From Thermoflexales bacterium (lineage in GTDB: Bacteria > Chloroflexota > Anaerolineae > J036 > Brachytrichaceae): DNA of 11,473 nt. Location of the stretch: positions 1-11,473 of the forward strand of contig JAGOCU010000044.1 of assembly GCA_017998555.1 (NCBI GenBank), written 5' to 3'. This document shows, piece after piece, positions 3,791 to 11,473 of this stretch. The notes beneath the pieces are model-generated. The model did no database searches and had not been told where the DNA came from. It worked only from the letters and a program-made list of their open reading frames with translations. The first letter of the stretch is position 1, and each line of letters begins with the position of its first letter. Position numbers and translations under genes: made by a program.

Positions 3791-6748
3791 AGACTGGATT
3801 GACGCGAGCGAACAGGCCTGGTCAAACGTAAGACGCCGTCCCGCGCCAAGCGCCCGGCCAAAAGCCGCGGCGGCCATCGCGTTTCGCAGCCCGGCCGCAA
3901 AGGCCGTATGCGCGGCGGCTTCGGCCGGCGCCACGGGCAATCCGCACGTTTCGCGCAGGGCCGCCGCCGTTCCCCATACCTGCGCGGCCGCCTTTCGCGC
4001 GCCCTGCCCGGCCAGCGCGCGCGCCGCATGCTCGAGGCAGTCTGGCCCGGCCAAACGACCGCCGGTCTCGGCCATGATCCGGAGCGCTTCGGCGCATGCC
4101 GCTCGCGCAGGCGCCCACTCCTGCCGGGCCGCGCGCATTCCCGCCAGGTCGGTCAGGGCCAGGGGCAGATCCGAGCGGCTGCCCGCATCACGCAATAAAT
4201 CCACCCGGGTCTCCGCCAGCTCCACCGCCCGGGCCAGAAGTCCTTCGCGCCGGGCCAGCGCGCTCAACGCGCCCAGCGCGCCCGCCAGCCGGTCTTTGTC
4301 GCCCAATTCGCGGGCCAGGGCTTCGGCCCGCTCGGCTGGACCGCGCGCGGCGGCGGTGTCGCCGATCGCAAGGGCGAGCCGGGCCCGGGTGATCGATGCC
4401 GCCAGGATCGGGTGCCGCGCGCCGGTGAGCGCAAACACGGCCATGGCCTCGTCCAGCATGTCGCGCGCGTTGGCGTAGGCGCCGGCCCAGGTGAGCGTGT
4501 CGGCGTACAGCGCCTGCGTCCACGCGATCGCGGCCCGGTCGCCGCCCTGCGCCCGCAACAGGGCGAGGGTTTCCTCATAGCGGGCCCGACTCTCGTCGAT
4601 CCGTCCCTCGTAGGCCAGCAGGCAGGCCAGGGCATACATCGCCATGGCCTGGCTGTTGCCGTCACCCAGACGCTGGCACAGCGTGATTGCCTCGGTCAGC
4701 GTGCGGCGCGCCGGGCTGAACTCGCCCAGAATCGTGCGCTCGTCACCCAGATAGATCAGGCAGTGTGAGAGCTCGGACAGCAGGTCGGCGTCGCGATAGG
4801 CCGCCGCCGATTGTTCGAGCCAGTCGCAGGCCTCGGTATGCGCGCCGCGGTTGGCGGCCACCCTGCCCAGTTCGTAGTAGCAGCCGGCCACCCCCTCGGT
4901 GTCCTCGCGTCGCAGATGCGCGGCCAGCCCGGCATTCAAGTGAATCGTGGCCACGCCATAGTCGCCGGCGATCCGGGCGGCCTGGCCTTCCTCAAACAAG
5001 GCGTTGGCGGCGATCGCCAGAGCCGCATCCTCTGATGGATCGGCGGCGGGCGGGGCGAGCCGAGCGATCTGGCCGGCAAGCGCGGTCTGCTCGGCCGCCA
5101 GCCCGCGGATGCGAGCAACGTCGCGGAGTTTGAAGGCCAGGCGCGACAGGCCGCGCAGCGCCCAGGCCCGGGTCAGCAGGGCGTCCAGCCCGCTCCCGGC
5201 CGGCTGAGCGAGCGCGCGCTCGAGCCGGAGCCGACCCTCCTCGTAATGCCCACGCAGCCGCCAGAAGCGGGCCAGAGCGGCGGCCAGGCGCAATGCTTTG
5301 GCCGGCGCCGCCTCGATCAACTGCTCGAACGCCGCGCGCAGGTTGTCGTGCTCGCGCGAGAGCGCCTCCAGGCTGGCTTGCCCGCCGGAAGCGCCGATCA
5401 GGGGCGCGGCGATGTCCGCCGCGCGGGCATACCAGGCCGCGTGCCGCGCGCGAGCAGCCGCGCGTTCGCCCGCGGCGTCGAGCATCTCGAGCCCGAACTC
5501 GCGCAGGGTGCTCAACATCCCCCAGCGCGCACCGCGCCTGCGCCCATCCCGGATGGGCGCAATGAGGTGCTTGTCGCGCAGATCGACGAGGATCTCGCCC
5601 AACGTTGCGGGTTCAGGTTCGTCCTCCAGCACAGCGGCCAGCGCATCCTCATCCGCGCCTCCGGCGAAAATGGCCAGATGCCGGAATACGCGCTGCGCCT
5701 CCGGACCGAGCAGACGATAGCTCCAGCCGATCGCGTCCCGGAGCGTGCGCTGGCGGGCCGGCAGGTCGACAAAGCCGTCCGTCGCCGCCGACAACGCGGG
5801 CAACCCTGCCCGCGCAAGCGCATGGAAGTCGAGGACCGCCGCCCGGGCCGCCACCAGTTCAATCGCCAGCGGCAGGCCGTCCAGCCGCGCGCATAACGCC
5901 GCAATGTCAGCGGCGATCCCCGGCGCCAACCCGAACGCGGGCTGGGCGGCCCGGGCCCGTTCGACAAACAGGCGGACGGCCGGCGCTAGGGATGAGTTTC
6001 CTTCGTTGCTCACCGCCAGGGGCGGGACGGCCAGCACGCGCTCGGCGCGCAGGCGCAGCGGCTCGCGGCTGGTGACAACGATGCTGAGGGCCGGGCAGTC
6101 GCCCAGCAGGCGCGCCACAAATTCGGCGGCCGGGAGCACATGCTCGAAATTGTCGAGCACCAGGAGCGTTGTCCGCTCGCGCAGGGCGTCGATGACCTGC
6201 TCGGTCGCCGGGCGCGGGTCGACGGGCGGCAGGCGCAGCGCCCGGGCGATCGCGTCGGGCACCCAGGCCGCGTCTTCGACGGGCGCAAGTTCCACCAGAC
6301 AACCGCCCTCCGCGAACCTGGGGAGCAGCCGCGTTGCGAGCTGGGCGGCCAGGCGTGTTTTGCCGATCCCCGGCGCGCCGGTCAGGGTGAGCAGACGCTC
6401 GCCTTCGCCAGCCAGCATCTGTTCGGCGGCCGCCAGGTCGGCCTCCCGCCCGATCAGGCGGGTGGGAGGCGCGCTCAGGTTCAGGATGCGCCGATGGCGC
6501 GCGGGCGGCTGCGCCGGTGTGGCGGGCTCGGGCGCGCGCCCGGCCCGGGCGGCCAACAAAAAGCCCTCGCGCTCGGCCGGGTCGATGTTGAGCGCGGTGG
6601 CCAGCAGATCGATGAGCTGTTTTGAGGGACGGCGCTGGCCGGATTCGATCTTCTCGATCGTCACCGGCGAGCAGGAAGCCTGGCCGGCGAGCTCGGCCTG
6701 GGTCAGGTCCAGCGTCTTGCGGCGTTGCTTGAGCCAGTCGCCGAACAT
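3785..6748 (-). CDS. XRE-HTH / STAND (NB-ARC-like) ATPase / TPR transcriptional regulator
   Basis: A 987-residue, probably cytoplasmic multidomain regulator. Residues 1-66 form an XRE helix-turn-helix (WLKQRRKTLDLTQAELAGQ...VTIEKIESGQRRPS). Residues ~96-310 are a STAND P-loop ATPase: Walker A GAPGIGKT (124-131), Walker B LLVLDN (195-200, in LLVLDNFEHVL), sensor VTSRE (225-229) and GLPLAIELVAAR (291-302). From roughly 440 to 950, helical TPR-like repeats follow. This AfsR-like plan couples ligand or partner sensing by the TPRs and ATP-driven assembly to DNA binding; the target genes cannot be told. ATG 6748 is used because the HTH starts immediately; no clear ribosome-binding site is seen. The gene ends inside hairpin H5 and has the aminotransferase upstream on the same strand, with H6 between, so co-transcription is uncertain. 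Confidence 0.9.
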   Translation of the reverse strand: MFGDWLKQRRKTLDLTQAELAGQASCSPVTIEKIESGQRRPSKQLIDLLATALNIDPAEREGFLLAARAGRAPEPATPAQPPARHRRILNLSAPPTRLIGREADLAAAEQMLAGEGERLLTLTGAPGIGKTRLAAQLATRLLPRFAEGGCLVELAPVEDAAWVPDAIARALRLPPVDPRPATEQVIDALRERTTLLVLDNFEHVLPAAEFVARLLGDCPALSIVVTSREPLRLRAERVLAVPPLAVSNEGNSSLAPAVRLFVERARAAQPAFGLAPGIAADIAALCARLDGLPLAIELVAARAAVLDFHALARAGLPALSAATDGFVDLPARQRTLRDAIGWSYRLLGPEAQRVFRHLAIFAGGADEDALAAVLEDEPEPATLGEILVDLRDKHLIAPIRDGRRRGARWGMLSTLREFGLEMLDAAGERAAARARHAAWYARAADIAAPLIGASGGQASLEALSREHDNLRAAFEQLIEAAPAKALRLAAALARFWRLRGHYEEGRLRLERALAQPAGSGLDALLTRAWALRGLSRLAFKLRDVARIRGLAAEQTALAGQIARLAPPAADPSEDAALAIAANALFEEGQAARIAGDYGVATIHLNAGLAAHLRREDTEGVAGCYYELGRVAANRGAHTEACDWLEQSAAAYRDADLLSELSHCLIYLGDERTILGEFSPARRTLTEAITLCQRLGDGNSQAMAMYALACLLAYEGRIDESRARYEETLALLRAQGGDRAAIAWTQALYADTLTWAGAYANARDMLDEAMAVFALTGARHPILAASITRARLALAIGDTAAARGPAERAEALARELGDKDRLAGALGALSALARREGLLARAVELAETRVDLLRDAGSRSDLPLALTDLAGMRAARQEWAPARAACAEALRIMAETGGRLAGPDCLEHAARALAGQGARKAAAQVWGTAAALRETCGLPVAPAEAAAHTAFAAGLRNAMAAAAFGRALGAGRRLTFDQACSLASIQSS

Positions 6749-6767
6749 GGTCAGGGCGCGCCCAGGA

Positions 6768-6842
6768 CGAACACCTTAAAGGTTGGCCCGCATGGGACTG
6801 TGGCAGGTATACGCGTACGGGGGCCAACCTTTAAGGTGTTCG
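6768..6842. repeat. 22-bp inverted repeat with 31-nt loop (H6)
   Basis: Arms 6768-6789 and 6821-6842 (CGAACACCTTAAAGGTTGGC plus CC, and its complement) pair perfectly, but the 31-base loop sets it apart from H1-H5. It lies between the aminotransferase stop (6891) and the regulator ATG (6748), ending 20 bases before that ATG, so it occupies the regulator's leader or promoter region. Possible roles are a terminator after the aminotransferase, an operator, or a translation-blocking leader hairpin; nothing here decides. Confidence 0.9.
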
Positions 6843-6890
6843 CCGAGCGTCCTTCACGCTCGATCGGGATGCTTCCATCCATCAGAATCC

Positions 6891-8102
6891 TTAAGGCCGA
6901 TACGCCCGAACGGCCTCGCCCAGACGCGCAATTCCCGTTCGGATATTGTCCGGGGTCGGGTTGGCGAAGCTCAGCCGGGCGGTGTTGCGCGGGCCGCCGT
7001 TGGCGTAGAACGGGAACCCGGGCACAAACGCGACCAGCTTGTCGAGGGCAAGCTGGATCAGCCCCTCGGAGTCCCAGCCCTCGGGCAGGGTCAGCCACAC
7101 GAACATGCCGCCCCGCGGCTTTGTCCAACGGAATCCGTCCGGCATCGTCTCGGCCAGCGCGGCCAGCATGGCGTCGCGGCGGGCGCGATACGTGGCCCGG
7201 ATGATCGGCATGTGCCGCTCGAGCAGCCCGTCGGCGCACACCTCGTGCACGATGACCTGGGACAGGCACGATGCGTGCAGGTCCATCCCCTGTTTGGCAA
7301 AAGCCATCTTCGCGATCACGTCCCTGGGCGCGGCCACCCAGGCCACCCGCAGCCCGGGCGAGATCAGCTTGCTGAAGGTGCTCATGTAGATCACATGCGT
7401 GAGCGCCCCATACATCTGGCAATCCAGCGCTGCGAGCGGCGGCATCGGCTCGCCCTCGAAGGCCAGCTCGCCATACGGATCATCCTCGACGATGGGCAAA
7501 TCGTAGCGGTCGGCCAGTTCGAGCAGGCGCCGGCGGCGGTCCATCGACAGCGACACGCCCGTTGGATTCTGGAAGGCCGGGATGGTGTAGAGGAAGGCTG
7601 GCTTCGCGCCGCCCTTCAGGATCGCCTCGAGCTTGTCCACGTCCAAGCCATCGTCATCGACGGGAATCGTCACATAGGTCGGGCGCTGGGGGGCGAACGC
7701 CGTCACGGCGCTCATGTAGGTCGGATCTTCGATCGCGACCAGGGTGCCCGGATCGATGAACAGCCTACCGACCAGGTCGATGGCTTGCTGCGAGCCGACC
7801 GTGATCATGAAATGCTCGGGGGTGACGTTCATCCCCATCCCATTCATCCGTCCGGTCAGAAACTGCCGAAGCGGGAGATACCCCTCGGTCAGGCCGTACT
7901 GCAGGGCGTCCACGGTGTGCTGGAGCAGCGCCCGCTCGGACGCGGCCGCGATGTCCTCGACCGGAAAGACTTCGGGGGCGGGCGCGCCGCCGGCCAGCGA
8001 GATCATCCCCGGGCGGCGGGAATCGCGGAAGATGCGCCGCAGGGTCGAGCCGCGCATTTCGCGCGCGCCGGCAGAAAAACGGTCAGTCCAGGAGATGGGC
8101 AT
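6891..8102 (-). CDS. PLP-dependent aminotransferase, class I/II (LysN/Kat-like)
   Basis: 403 residues, the usual size for a fold-type I aminotransferase of the 2-aminoadipate/kynurenine (LysN, AadAT) and aromatic/branched-chain group. It should be cytosolic and move an amino group to a 2-oxo acid through PLP. Signatures in order: ISLAGGAPAPEVFP (34-47), TVGSQQAIDL (101-110), FQNPTG (Asn179), IVEDDPYGEL (Asp207/208, Tyr210), PLP Lys245 in STFSKLISPGLR, and a substrate-carboxylate Arg in NTARLSFANP near the end. The N-terminus ISWTDRFS...MRGSTLRRI fits the family, supporting ATG 8102; the ribosome-binding site is weak. Substrate preference cannot be read, and no lysine or aromatic pathway genes lie nearby. 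It diverges from the surface-protein gene. Confidence 0.92.
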   Translation of the reverse strand: MPISWTDRFSAGAREMRGSTLRRIFRDSRRPGMISLAGGAPAPEVFPVEDIAAASERALLQHTVDALQYGLTEGYLPLRQFLTGRMNGMGMNVTPEHFMITVGSQQAIDLVGRLFIDPGTLVAIEDPTYMSAVTAFAPQRPTYVTIPVDDDGLDVDKLEAILKGGAKPAFLYTIPAFQNPTGVSLSMDRRRRLLELADRYDLPIVEDDPYGELAFEGEPMPPLAALDCQMYGALTHVIYMSTFSKLISPGLRVAWVAAPRDVIAKMAFAKQGMDLHASCLSQVIVHEVCADGLLERHMPIIRATYRARRDAMLAALAETMPDGFRWTKPRGGMFVWLTLPEGWDSEGLIQLALDKLVAFVPGFPFYANGGPRNTARLSFANPTPDNIRTGIARLGEAVRAYRP

Positions 8103-8137
8103 GGCTTGGAATATCGGCGCCGCGAGCGAACCGCCGC

Positions 8138-8169
8138 GCCGTACAGTTTTGTATGGCCGATTGTACGGC
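8138..8169. promoter_or_regulatory. Inverted repeat, candidate operator in the divergent promoter region
   Basis: GCCGTACA (8138-8145) and TGTACGGC (8162-8169) are exact inverted copies 16 bases apart, centre to centre 24 bases (just over two DNA turns), suiting a dimeric regulator. On the minus strand TACAAT (8165-8160), a possible -10 for the aminotransferase gene, overlaps the right half-site, although no good -35 stands in front of it. The neighbouring XRE regulator is one possible binder; this is a guess from proximity. Confidence 0.4.
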
Positions 8170-8188
8170 CTGCGGGCTCTGGCGGGAC

Positions 8189-8217
8189 TTGCCGAATTGG
8201 TTCAGGCTCCCTACACT
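8189..8217 (+). promoter_or_regulatory. Candidate sigma-70 promoter of the surface-protein gene
   Basis: TTGCCG (8189-8194, 4/6 of TTGACA) and TACACT (8212-8217, 4/6 of TATAAT) with a 17-base spacer. The expected start near 8224 gives a leader of about 40 bases containing GGGAGG (8252-8257), five bases before the ATG. It lies about 20 bases right of the candidate operator. Confidence 0.4.
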
Positions 8218-8262
8218 CGATCGAACTGGCGCGAATGGCGCCGGCTCGGACGGGAGGACAGC

Positions 8263-11200
8263 ATGAACACTCGAAAACTGCATCGCTTCGTAACCGCAAC
8301 GTTGACGGCGGCGCTCCTTGCGGCGTCGATCCTGAATGGCGCGGCGGCGCTCCAGATCCCCGCGGCAACTGCGCCAGTGGCTGGCGCGCTGGCCGCGCCT
8401 GGCCAGACGGCCGGGCCTGAAACGGTCGGGCCGGCCATCACGGTGACCAAGAAGATCACCTCCGTTGTGGGCGGGCCGGCCATCACGATTGGACCCAACC
8501 TGAGCCTGGACTTCCAGATCGATACGGCGGTCGAAGATGCGCCGTCGGCATTTGCCATGGCGATCACTGACACACTGCCGCCCTTCCTGGTTCTGGAGAC
8601 GGCCTGGGCGCCGATCGGGCAGGTCGAAATCCTCTCAGCGACGAACATGGTGCGCTGGCTCACCCCGGTGCCTCAGGGAAACTCGCTGGCCACCCTCATT
8701 GTGCGGGCGCGCCTGGCGAACAGCGCCCAGTGCGGGCAGGCGATCGTCAACACCGCCCAGTGGTCGAGCGGTCCGGCCGGCGGCAGCCAAAACGGCCTGG
8801 CCCAGGCACCCGCCTATGTCGTGCCGTGCCCCGATCTCGGTGACGCGCCGGACAGCAGCAACCATTTCGGCGCGCCCATGCTGGCCTATACCGGCGTGCC
8901 GGCTGCGTTCCCGACCGTCTTCGACTCACCGCCTGGCCAGCCCCGCGGGCCAAAGCACCAGAATGCCGGGCCGATCCATCTCGGACCGCGCTTCAGTATC
9001 GAAAGCGAGGCCGATCAGGGCCCTGACGCGGACGGGCCGAATAACCTGCGCCCGATCTCCAACACGGCCAACCTCGATCTGTGGGATGACGGTCTGCTCG
9101 CCCGACCGTCGCCCGTCAACTGCCAGGTCGCCCAACTGCGGGTATCGATCAACGTCACGAACCCGATCGTGGGCGCCAATGCCTATCTCAATGCCTGGCT
9201 CGACGTCAATCGCGATGGCGACTGGGCCGACCTCTTCCAGTGCCCGGGCAATGTCGCCTCGCCCGAGCACATCCTGATCGACCAGCTCATCCCGACCGGC
9301 GCGCCGGGCATGCTGGTCATCACCGTTCCAACCACCTCGCCGGTGTTCTGGCCAACGGCGATGATCACCAGGCCCGCCTGGCTCCGCCTGACGCTGAGCG
9401 ATCAGATGTCGCCCAAGCCGCTGGGCGGGCTGTATGGCGACGGGCGCGGCCCCGATCTGGGCTACGCCTATGGCGAGACCGAGGACTACATCGTCAACCG
9501 GGCCAACACGACGCCGACGGCGTCGGCCGGTTCGGACCGGGTCGTGTTTGAAACCGACTCAGTGACGCTGGATGGCAGCGGCTCGATGGCGGGCGATCCC
9601 GCCAACCTGCTGGATTTCCACTGGGAGCAGATCGACGGGCCGCCGGTGACGCTGACCGCGCCGGACGCGCCAAGCACGGACTTTGTTGCCCCGACCATCG
9701 GCGCGCCCGAGACCGCCTTGCGCTTCCGGTTGACTGTGACGGAGTACGCGCCGCTGCTTGGCAAATCGTCCGATAAGGTCATGAAGCCGTCCAGTGGCGG
9801 CGGCGATCCGACCGGCATGGCCGAGACCGAGGTCACCATCACGGTCACCCAGGAGGTCGGCGATTTTGGCGACGCGCCGGACTCGACTTTCAACGCCTAT
9901 GGCGCCTGGTACACCAACACGGCCTACCCGATGGGCGGCGGCATCCCCGGGCGCTTCCCAAGCGCGTATATCAGCACACCCCCCGGCCAGGACGCCGGCC
10001 CGCGCCATTCGCGAGCCAACATCATCTACCTGGGCAACAACGTTACGCGAGAGGCCGACGCCGACCTGCTGCCCGACGCAGATATCGTGACGAATATCCT
10101 GAACGGCGGGGCCGACGTCGCGAACATGGATGAAGGCGACGACGGCTGGCTCAACCCCAACGTGCCGTTCGCCGACTGCCGGACGACCACCCTGCGGGTC
10201 CGGGTGCGCCGCACGGCGCTGCCCTTGCCGGCCAACCTGCAGGCGATGTATCTCAACGTCTGGCGCGACGGCAATCGCGACGGCGACTGGGCCGACTGGA
10301 AGAACTGCCCGCAGACGGTCGGCACAACGATCGTTCCCAAAGCGTTCGAGTGGATCGTGCAGAACTGGGCGGTCGGGCTGCCCCCGGCCGGCGGCTTTGT
10401 CGATCTGAACGTGCCGACGATGCTGGTGCGGGATGACATGCCCAACGCCCCGGTCTGGCTGCGCTTCAGCCTGAGCGAGCGGCCGATCCCGATGACGACG
10501 ACGACCGGCCTGGCGGACGGGCGCGGCCCGAACCCGCCCTTCTTCTACGCCATGGGCGAGACCGAGGACTACTACCGGCCCGGTGAACCGGTGGGGCAGC
10601 CCGGCCCGGTCTACATCACCAAGACCGCCCCGATCGGCCCGCTGCACCTGGGCGATGTCTTCACCTATTCCATTCTGGTCCAGCACGCGGGCGGCACGGC
10701 GCCGGCGACGGCATACCTCACCGACGCGCTGCCATCCGGTGTGTCATTCGGCGGCCTGATCGACTGGGAAGAGATCAACCCCTCGGTCGCGACCCTGGGC
10801 ACGGTCTTCAACCCCGCTCATGGACCGAACGGAACTGCCTACTGGTGGGGGATGTTGTCGCCCAACGCAATCGCGCGCGTCAACATCCGGGTCCGGGTGA
10901 CCGGTTGTCCGCTCGCCCCGATCACCAATGTTGCCCATCTGTGGTCGGGTGGGGTGGTGCGCGAGTCGGCGGCTTCCACGATCATCGAATGCATCCGGCC
11001 GAATCCGCACATCACCCTCACCAAGCGGATTCTGACCGACACGACCGGGATCACCCCGGGCGCGACGTCGACGGATCCGACCGGCCTGGCCGCCCTGATG
11101 CCGCTGGGCGAGGTGTTCTTCACCCTTAACCTGGATGCCGACGGGATCGAGCCCGTGGCCCAGACCGCGGCCCGCATCACCGATGCGATGCCGGAGGGCG

Positions 11201-11473
11201 TGGTCGCCCTGAGCGTCCGGACCAACCACGGCGTGGCGCGGGTGCTGGACGGCGGGCGCGCGATTGCCGCCGAGACGGTCATCACGGCCCCGCAGATGCT
11301 GCCCTGGCAGGTCTGGGTGCGGGCCCGGATCATCGATGTGTATCCGTGCAGCCGGGTCTTCACCAACACGGCCCAGTACCGCCTGGCCATGGGTGGCGTG
11401 GTGTTTGAGGGCAGCAGCAACACCGTGGTCGGCAGCGCGATCTGCCCGGATCTCGGCGACGCCCCCGACAGCA
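8263..11473 (+). CDS. Large secreted surface protein with alternating DUF11-like and GEVED modules (3' end outside window)
   Basis: The frame stays open from ATG 8263 to the window end (1,070 codons seen). The start is firm: GGGAGG lies five bases upstream and a signal peptide follows (MNTRKLHRFV, hydrophobic to ~28, AAA cleavage zone). Modules: DUF11-like repeat ~56-188; GEVED-type module 189-410 from CPDLGDAPDS to GETEDY; PKD-like Ig domain ~413-530 (AGSDRVVFETDSVTLDGSGS); second GEVED module ~533-771 (GDFGDAPDS to GETEDYY); DUF11-like repeats ~780-910 and ~913-1060; then a third CPDLGDAPDS at 1061-1070. Each GEVED unit holds a calcium-loop-like DxNxDGD (Asp314-Asp320; Asp669-Asp675). The pattern suggests an exported adhesin or envelope protein. 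Sorting signals and any catalytic domain would lie beyond the window. Confidence 0.88.
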   Translation, partial: MNTRKLHRFVTATLTAALLAASILNGAAALQIPAATAPVAGALAAPGQTAGPETVGPAITVTKKITSVVGGPAITIGPNLSLDFQIDTAVEDAPSAFAMAITDTLPPFLVLETAWAPIGQVEILSATNMVRWLTPVPQGNSLATLIVRARLANSAQCGQAIVNTAQWSSGPAGGSQNGLAQAPAYVVPCPDLGDAPDSSNHFGAPMLAYTGVPAAFPTVFDSPPGQPRGPKHQNAGPIHLGPRFSIESEADQGPDADGPNNLRPISNTANLDLWDDGLLARPSPVNCQVAQLRVSINVTNPIVGANAYLNAWLDVNRDGDWADLFQCPGNVASPEHILIDQLIPTGAPGMLVITVPTTSPVFWPTAMITRPAWLRLTLSDQMSPKPLGGLYGDGRGPDLGYAYGETEDYIVNRANTTPTASAGSDRVVFETDSVTLDGSGSMAGDPANLLDFHWEQIDGPPVTLTAPDAPSTDFVAPTIGAPETALRFRLTVTEYAPLLGKSSDKVMKPSSGGGDPTGMAETEVTITVTQEVGDFGDAPDSTFNAYGAWYTNTAYPMGGGIPGRFPSAYISTPPGQDAGPRHSRANIIYLGNNVTREADADLLPDADIVTNILNGGADVANMDEGDDGWLNPNVPFADCRTTTLRVRVRRTALPLPANLQAMYLNVWRDGNRDGDWADWKNCPQTVGTTIVPKAFEWIVQNWAVGLPPAGGFVDLNVPTMLVRDDMPNAPVWLRFSLSERPIPMTTTTGLADGRGPNPPFFYAMGETEDYYRPGEPVGQPGPVYITKTAPIGPLHLGDVFTYSILVQHAGGTAPATAYLTDALPSGVSFGGLIDWEEINPSVATLGTVFNPAHGPNGTAYWWGMLSPNAIARVNIRVRVTGCPLAPITNVAHLWSGGVVRESAASTIIECIRPNPHITLTKRILTDTTGITPGATSTDPTGLAALMPLGEVFFTLNLDADGIEPVAQTAARITDAMPEGVVALSVRTNHGVARVLDGGRAIAAETVITAPQMLPWQVWVRARIIDVYPCSRVFTNTAQYRLAMGGVVFEGSSNTVVGSAICPDLGDAPDS

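Noticed and set aside
2458..4029. Long minus-strand reading frame (523 codons) opposite the thioredoxin reductase
   Set aside because: It covers a gene with full catalytic motifs, runs through hairpin H5 and into the regulator gene, and has a His/Gly/Ala-rich composition with no domain; high GC produces such antisense frames.
6783..8420. Plus-strand frame of 545 codons opposite the aminotransferase
   Set aside because: It starts in the H6 loop, lies antisense to a recognisable enzyme and crosses the divergent promoter; composition is that of an antisense shadow.
9559..10686. Minus-strand frame of 375 codons inside the surface-protein gene
   Set aside because: The plus strand has a coherent signal peptide and repeated modules throughout; the minus frame shows no motif and no ribosome-binding site.

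Overview
The window reads as a high-GC bacterial chromosome segment with one complete or partial gene roughly every 1-3 kb. It holds eight protein-coding genes: two cut by the window edges and six complete. No rRNA, intact tRNA, CRISPR array, transposase or phage gene is visible. The combination of a GEVED/DUF11 secreted surface protein, an XRE-STAND-TPR (AfsR-like) regulator, a glutaredoxin-thioredoxin reductase fusion and a LysN/Kat-type aminotransferase is what I would expect from a Chloroflexota (Anaerolineae-like) genome. That assignment is inference from gene style only.

Layout, left to right. Positions 1-167 (minus) hold the N-terminus of a formamidopyrimidine-DNA glycosylase (Fpg/Nei family). 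Divergent to it, 333-992 (plus) is a VapBC-type toxin-antitoxin operon with an AbrB/SpoVT-fold antitoxin and a PIN-domain toxin. Positions 993-1380 are a gene-free stretch packed with secondary structure: two perfect hairpins flank a 128-nt region that can fold in two mutually exclusive ways. Positions 1381-2340 (plus) encode an EamA/DMT transporter. Positions 2494-3708 (plus) encode a thioredoxin reductase with a glutaredoxin-like domain fused at its N-terminus. Convergent to it, 3785-6748 (minus) encodes a 987-residue XRE-HTH/STAND ATPase/TPR regulator, with a PLP aminotransferase upstream at 6891-8102 (minus). From a shared divergent promoter region, 8263 to beyond the window end (plus) encodes a large secreted protein of alternating DUF11-like and GEVED modules.

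The least expected signal is a set of long, perfectly paired palindromes in the intergenic regions. Five have arms of 22-30 bp (24 bp around a TA centre in one) and tiny loops. Four of these loops are GNA or GNNA (GAA, GGA, GGA, GTAA), the class known to make exceptionally stable DNA mini-hairpins, and in all four that loop lies on the plus strand whatever the orientation of the flanking genes. A sixth inverted repeat has 22-bp arms but a 31-nt loop. One hairpin lies between divergent gene starts and another contains the stop codon of the regulator, and none has a downstream T-run, so 'intrinsic terminators' does not explain them all.

The genes do not form one obvious pathway. The neighbourhood combines a stress module (TA pair), DNA repair (Fpg), thiol redox (Grx-TrxR), transport, amino-acid metabolism, an orphan signalling regulator and a cell-surface protein.
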